DNA from: Sclerurus mexicanus
Taxonomy: Eukaryota > Chordata > Aves > Passeriformes > Furnariidae
DNA length: 64,000 nucleotides
NCBI GenBank assembly: GCA_013396755.1
Contig: VWZF01003024.1
Coordinates: 1,674,001 to 1,738,000, forward strand
Direction: 5' to 3'
The notes under the pieces were generated by a model. It made no database searches, had not been told where the DNA came from, and saw only the letters and a program-made list of their open reading frames with translations. The translations under genes were made by a program, and so were the position numbers. Shown in pieces: positions 60,001-64,000 of this stretch; the stretch's first letter is position 1; every line of letters starts with the position of its first letter.

Positions 60001-61387
60001 TAGCCTCCCACAGCCCTCCTTGGGAATACAGCTATAAATGACATTCAAATGATGCTGATAGATGTGAGCTGAGCAGGCAACAGAATGCGTGCGGTCCCGG
60101 TGCCGCGCTCGGGCCAGTCCCTTCTCGCTGATAATGTCACGGAGATCTCAGCTCCCCTGACACTGGCTGCAGGCACTGGAGGTGTGTGTGTGAGATACGG
60201 CGCTTTGTGCTCTCAGCTGCTTGTAGACAGATCCCACGGGTTTGCAAAGGCTCAAAAATCAAATGGTGACTGAGACACATTAATGCTGGAGCTTGCAGAG
60301 CTGAAGGCAGAGGTGTTTTTTGTTCTTTGGCACAGAATCTGCTCAAGAGAATCACCTCGGAGGGTGAAACATGGGAGGGAAAACAGCCCTTCTTCCACCC
60401 GGCACTGCAATGACAGAAGTGCCATTTTTGAGTGATGTGGGATAGCTGGGTCTGAAGTAGTATGGCCTGTGGTGGGTCCAGAAACCACCTCCAGGAGCTC
60501 CCTTTCCATCTCTTGTCCTCTGTGGTGTGTAAAACAGGAGAAGGACAGCACAGATCATAAATCCCTCAGGAATGGAATAGGAGCAGCTAGAGTAGGTGGC
60601 AAATCTGCTTCTCTTATGAGTCTGGAAGGGCTCTTGGGTGTCTTGGCATCTCTTCAGGAGATACCAGGAAAACTCCATCTGGAGGAGGAGAACCTCCCAT
60701 GAAAACAACAGCAATCTGCAAGGCTTTGCATCTTATTTTATTATTATTTCTATTTCATAATTTATTTTATTTAATTTTATTTTTAAACCCTTTGTATCCT
60801 CCCAAGGTGTAGATATGCAAATGCACTGCCTTGCAGGCAGGTTTTTACTCGAGAGCAGATCCTGGAGGGGATGTTTCTAGTGCGTTGTGGCAAAAATCCC
60901 AGGGCACCAAGAGTGTAGGGCACACAAAAGGTTGTCGCTCTCCGTCTTCCTGGCAGCCAAGAAACTGAAAGGAAAAGAATACAGGGCTGTCAATCACATC
61001 CCGCCAGGTTTTAGGTCCGATGGCTGGACTAGGGTGCGGGTACAGATTGCAAAGCGGAGCGAGGGGAGTTCCTGGGTCCCACGGGTCGGGGTGGACCCCT
61101 CGTGTCTGCACCTGGGCTCAGGACCGGCGCTGCTCCCTCCGGGAGGGGACAGGAGCAGCATCTCCCGCGAGAGCCCCGTGCAAAAAGGGGCTTCCCTGCG
61201 GGGCTGGGGGTGCTCGGCCCTGCTGTCCCCGAAGCCCCGCTCGGCGGCCGGAGGCTCCGGCTCTGCTCGGAGCGATCCGCAGCGCCTGCAGCCGCCCGCC
61301 CGCCGCCTCTCCCGGCATCCTTCATCCCCATCCTCCGCTCCTTCCTGCTTCGGCGGTGGAAGCAGCCCCCCGCCGGGGCCGGGGATG

Positions 61388-61409
61388 CCCTCCCCTCCCT
61401 TCCCTCCCC
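61388..61409 (-). promoter_or_regulatory. G-quadruplex-type motif in KCNQ3 promoter, minus strand
   Basis: Five C-runs of 3-4 separated by one or two T (61388-61390, 61392-61395, 61397-61399, 61402-61404, 61406-61409). The minus strand therefore fits the G3+N1-7 quadruplex pattern with very short loops. A second G-rich block on the + strand follows at 61421-61433. Confidence 0.8.
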
Positions 61410-61602
61410 TCCAGCCGCAGGGGGGGAGGGGGGCTGTGATGCTGCAGGGGGATCCCCGGGTGTCGAGCGGGGTCTCCCCTTCCGTCGGCTGCCGGGATCT
61501 CCCCGCCCGGCGCCGGCGGCGGCTGCGGGGGGCTGGCAGTCGGGGGCCGGGAGGAGGCAGGGGGGCAGTCCCGTGGCGGGGGACCGGCGCCGGTGCCCCC
61601 CA

Positions 61603-61625
61603 NNNNNNNNNNNNNNNNNNNNNNN
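61603..61625. other. Assembly gap (23 N)
   Basis: A run of unknown bases inside the CpG island, directly before the readable KCNQ3 coding sequence. Its size is probably estimated, since such GC-rich sequence is hard to read. Confidence 0.98.
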
Positions 61626-61903
61626 GCAGCGGGCGGGGGGCGGCGGGCGGGGGGCGGCGGCGACCCCGAGCAGGGCTCGCTGGCCCTGGGCACCGGCGGC
61701 GACCGCGACGGGACGCTGCTGCTGGAGGGCGGCGGGAAGGAGGAGGGCGGCAAGCGGAGCCCGCCGGGGCTGGGGCTGCTGGCGAAGACCCCCCTGAGCC
61801 GGCCGGTGAAGCGGAACCACGCCAGGTACCGCCGCATCCAAACTTTGATCTACGACGCCCTGGAGCGACCCCGCGGCTGGGCGCTGCTCTATCACGCCTT
61901 CGT
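61626..61903 (+). CDS. KCNQ3: KCNQ3 (Kv7.3) first coding exon, 5' end missing in gap
   Basis: KCNQ3 co-assembles with KCNQ2 or KCNQ5 in the neuronal plasma membrane to form the M-current, a slow, muscarinic-suppressed potassium current. After the gap the frame reads a Gly/Ala/Arg-rich stretch, then [60 protein letters not shown] and HAFV. As I recall it, human KCNQ3 has [20 protein letters not shown] and [20 protein letters not shown] at these places, so the paralogue is certain: KCNQ2, 4 and 5 differ in the N-terminal part. It covers the cytoplasmic N-terminus and the first residues of S1. The end is set by GT|GTGAGTAACG, a consensus donor, leaving phase 2 as expected. No start codon of the right kind lies before the gap, so the initiator Met is in or beside the Ns. 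The downstream exons are outside the window. Confidence 0.97.
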
Positions 61904-64000
61904 GTGAGTAACGCGGGGCTCCCCCGGGGCGGGGGGCGAGGAGCCCGGGGACTCTGTTTTGCTTTATCATTCCCGGCGTCAGGCGCTCCGGGGGCTCGCT
62001 CCGGCCCCGTGTGTGCGAGCGAGAGTCTGATACGCGCTGTGCTGCCGAGCGGCTTTATTAATTTCTTTTCTGTCGTCGGGCTTTCCAAAAACATCGGCCG
62101 CTTTTAAGTCTGTGTCTCTTGTTCGTACCCCCACGTTGCCTTGAAGTGGCATTCCCGAGCCTCCCTGTCTGAGGCGCCGGGAAAGCGATGCCAAAAAGAC
62201 CGCGCTCTGAACAGGTTTAAGGCTCGAAGTGGTTCAGGGGAACGCGGCCAGTTCAGCTCAGCCGAGAGCCCGGCGTGCGGTTCAGCTCGCAGCTCCAAAC
62301 CCCCAGCGAACCGACTCCTGCAGTAGTTGAAACTGTCAAAGGAAAACCATCGGGTTTTGGTCCGATGAGCATCGCCCCGCAGTGCATGAAACCTCAGTGT
62401 TGCTGCGCTGTCAAGCAGAAAGTTACACTGACCACAAGGGAACTGACAGGAAACAAACTCTTTATTTTTGTAGCCCTAAGGTGGCAAGTTAAGTGAATGA
62501 CGACTGGTTTGAACTCCCAAAAATTCTGTTCCTTTAAGTTTTCTTGAGAGAAAATAATCCTGTGTACAGCATAGAATGGAGTTGGCAGAGTCCTATTAAA
62601 ATAAATGTGGGTTTTAGTGTTGTGAAGGTGTTTGAAAACCCAAGGGATTATCAGTGATCACGGTGGTACTGTTCTTCTCTGATGCTGTAAGGTGTGCAGA
62701 GCTCTACATGACAGAGGATTTAGGCAATGATTTCTGAAACTGGTTTACTTGGTAAAGACAAACAAAGCTCTCTAGGCTGCATGGACTGTAGCCTGGAGCT
62801 GGATCTTGGAAAGTCCCAATCATTGGCACAATCTTTGTACCTGCAATTAAACACCTTGAGTGTAGGGCTGTGATTTTACCTTCAGGCATATTTTTATTGA
62901 TGTTGGCAAGAATTTAGCCCTGGGCAAGAATTGAAAGGAAATGTTCACTACTAGAGTGCTGCTGTGTCTCACTCATTCATTGCCGCTCCCCTCTTTTGAG
63001 TGTTTATTTTTAAAATACATCTTGGGACACAAGTCCTGTTTTCCAGATTAATTTCTATGAAAATGTGGATACTGGATGCTGTGACACTTTCTCAGTTCTT
63101 TTGCTCCTTTTTGCCACATGAAAACTCATGCTAGCAGGCAGGGAGCAACAGCACTTGGAGTGTGTTTTGCTGGGAAGACTCTTTGGTCAGGAGCTTGCTG
63201 CTCAGTCGTGCTCAGTATTGCATAATGCTGCTTCTTGCTGGGGAGAGCCATGTCTGGACAGAGGGGCACCCCTTTCATCCTGCCTTGGTCAGCTGTCACA
63301 CACACTGCATCAGTGAGGCTTTGGCACATGGCAGAGAACTCTGAGCAGCTGGTATCCCTCTGTGGCAGCTGGGTGAGATCTGTGCCCAGGCTCACGTCTG
63401 GCTGTAAGCAATAGGATAGTGGATGTGTCTGGAGAGGCTCAGGTGAGCTGAGAGATTCACATTTATTTGCAGTGGTATAAGAATTTCCAAGTTACAACAT
63501 TTGTTTTAGAGAGCTCTCTACATACGTGGTTGACCTTAAGATTCTTATGCAATATAGCTCAGAGTGGGAAAAAAATCAGGATGTTTGGAAGGTTCAGTCC
63601 TTCTTAGGGGTAGACCTGATGCTGTGTGGTCAGCTTCTCTTTGGTGACTACTCAGTCCTGCAAAACTGAAATGTGAGTCTGACCTGCTCTCACAGAAGTC
63701 AATAACAGTCTTGTTAAAACCATCAGTGCCAAGTTTGACATTAACGAAAGCGAAACAAAACACTTTTCGAAGTCCTTATCCTTAAAGGAAGTAAATACAC
63801 AAGTCTGTGAGCCGAACACAAACACCCCGTGTCTTCCCAGGTCATCCAGGGGGGCTCAGCAGTCCAAGTTGGCCCCACTGTGTTTCTGTTTGGTGTCAGC
63901 TCCTTCTGAACTCAGTTGAAGTTGTGGGGTCTTATCTCACTGTAGGATCAAACCCTACAAAAGGAATCTGCTGAGAGTGATGGAAAAGTGTGCTGAGATC
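61904..64000 (+). other. KCNQ3: KCNQ3 intron 1 (5' part)
   Basis: Begins GTGAGTAACG. The first 500 bases are still CpG-rich, then composition returns to AT-rich unique sequence. KCNQ3 intron 1 is very long in other vertebrates, so absence of a second exon by 64000 is expected. I see no repeats, RNA genes or further exons here. Confidence 0.85.

Larger units (their letters stand above)
55333..61014. other. Intergenic DNA upstream of KCNQ3
   Basis: Contains an ambiguous base at 56396, a long T/G-rich tract at 56887-57052, a possible SINE relic at 59905-60000 and an AT-rich block at 60728-60790 just before the CpG island. No supported exon. Upstream control elements for KCNQ3 could lie here but none can be demonstrated. 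Confidence 0.6.
61015..62400. promoter_or_regulatory. KCNQ3: KCNQ3 CpG island and promoter region
   Basis: CpG density rises sharply at about 61015 and falls back by about 62400, the only such island in the window. It brackets the first KCNQ3 exon. GC-box-like GGGCGG/CCGCCC motifs are frequent (for example near 61290 and 61930) and no TATA box is apparent close to the exon, fitting a dispersed-start CpG promoter. Long uninterrupted open frames on both strands here, up to about 400 codons, are by-products of GC richness and of the Ns. They encode Pro/Gly/Arg/Ala-rich strings and should not be taken as genes. The transcription start cannot be placed. Confidence 0.85.

Noticed and set aside
60887..62107. 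Very long open frames (up to about 400 codons) on both strands of the 61-62 kb region
   Set aside because: They run through the N gap, exist in several frames at once, and encode Pro/Gly/Arg/Ala-rich strings typical of GC-rich CpG islands. Only the frame at 61626-61903 has homology (KCNQ3).
1..64000. tRNA, rRNA and snRNA genes
   Set aside because: I looked for tRNA arm patterns and common small RNA signatures by eye and saw none convincing; a tRNAscan/Infernal run would settle it.

Overview
The window is animal nuclear DNA, almost certainly from a bird. Split exons with GT/AG borders and long AT-rich introns show a eukaryote. Many 5'-truncated CR1 LINE copies on both strands, several ending in the ATTCTGTGAT/ATTCTATGAT-type tails of avian CR1, point to Aves. 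The mix of CR1 subfamilies suggests a non-galliform (neoavian) bird, but I cannot name the species.

Layout. Positions 1-19.6 kb hold the 3' part of DNAAF11 (LRRC6) on the + strand. Five consecutive coding exons (1123-1188, 2831-2900, 3718-3813, 9763-9848, 18821-19007) join in phase and encode the last 167 residues: most of a CS/p23-like domain, a linker, and a conserved C-terminal tail ending in VPPLI. Its introns carry three CR1 copies (about 2.0, 5.7-6.4 and 10.9-12.4 kb). From 19.6 to 61 kb is intergenic DNA in which I recognise no protein-coding gene. It contains CR1 fragments (22.6, 30.5, 30.9, 34.2, 42.9-44.2, 48.3, 52.4, 55.2 kb), an LTR-like segment near 45.5-46.5 kb, three possible ancient MIR/CORE-SINE-like relics, T/G- or A/C-rich low-complexity tracts, and an 18-bp perfect palindrome at 47134.

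A strong CpG island (about 61.0-62.4 kb) contains the first coding exon of KCNQ3 (+ strand), a Kv7.3 M-current potassium channel subunit. The exon ends at a consensus donor at 61904. Its start codon is not visible because a run of 23 Ns (61603-61625) sits exactly where the N-terminus should begin. The rest of the window is the start of KCNQ3 intron 1.

The order DNAAF11 then KCNQ3, both on the same strand, matches the arrangement I recall at human 8q24. The genes are neighbours with unrelated jobs: dynein-arm assembly in motile cilia and neuronal excitability. I found no convincing novel system. The most useful observations are the gap over the KCNQ3 start, a G-quadruplex-type motif in its promoter, the LTR-like block, the palindrome and the possible ancient SINE relics. 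Most other short open frames look like chance or CR1 relics. No database search was possible, so family calls rest on recognised sequence similarity.
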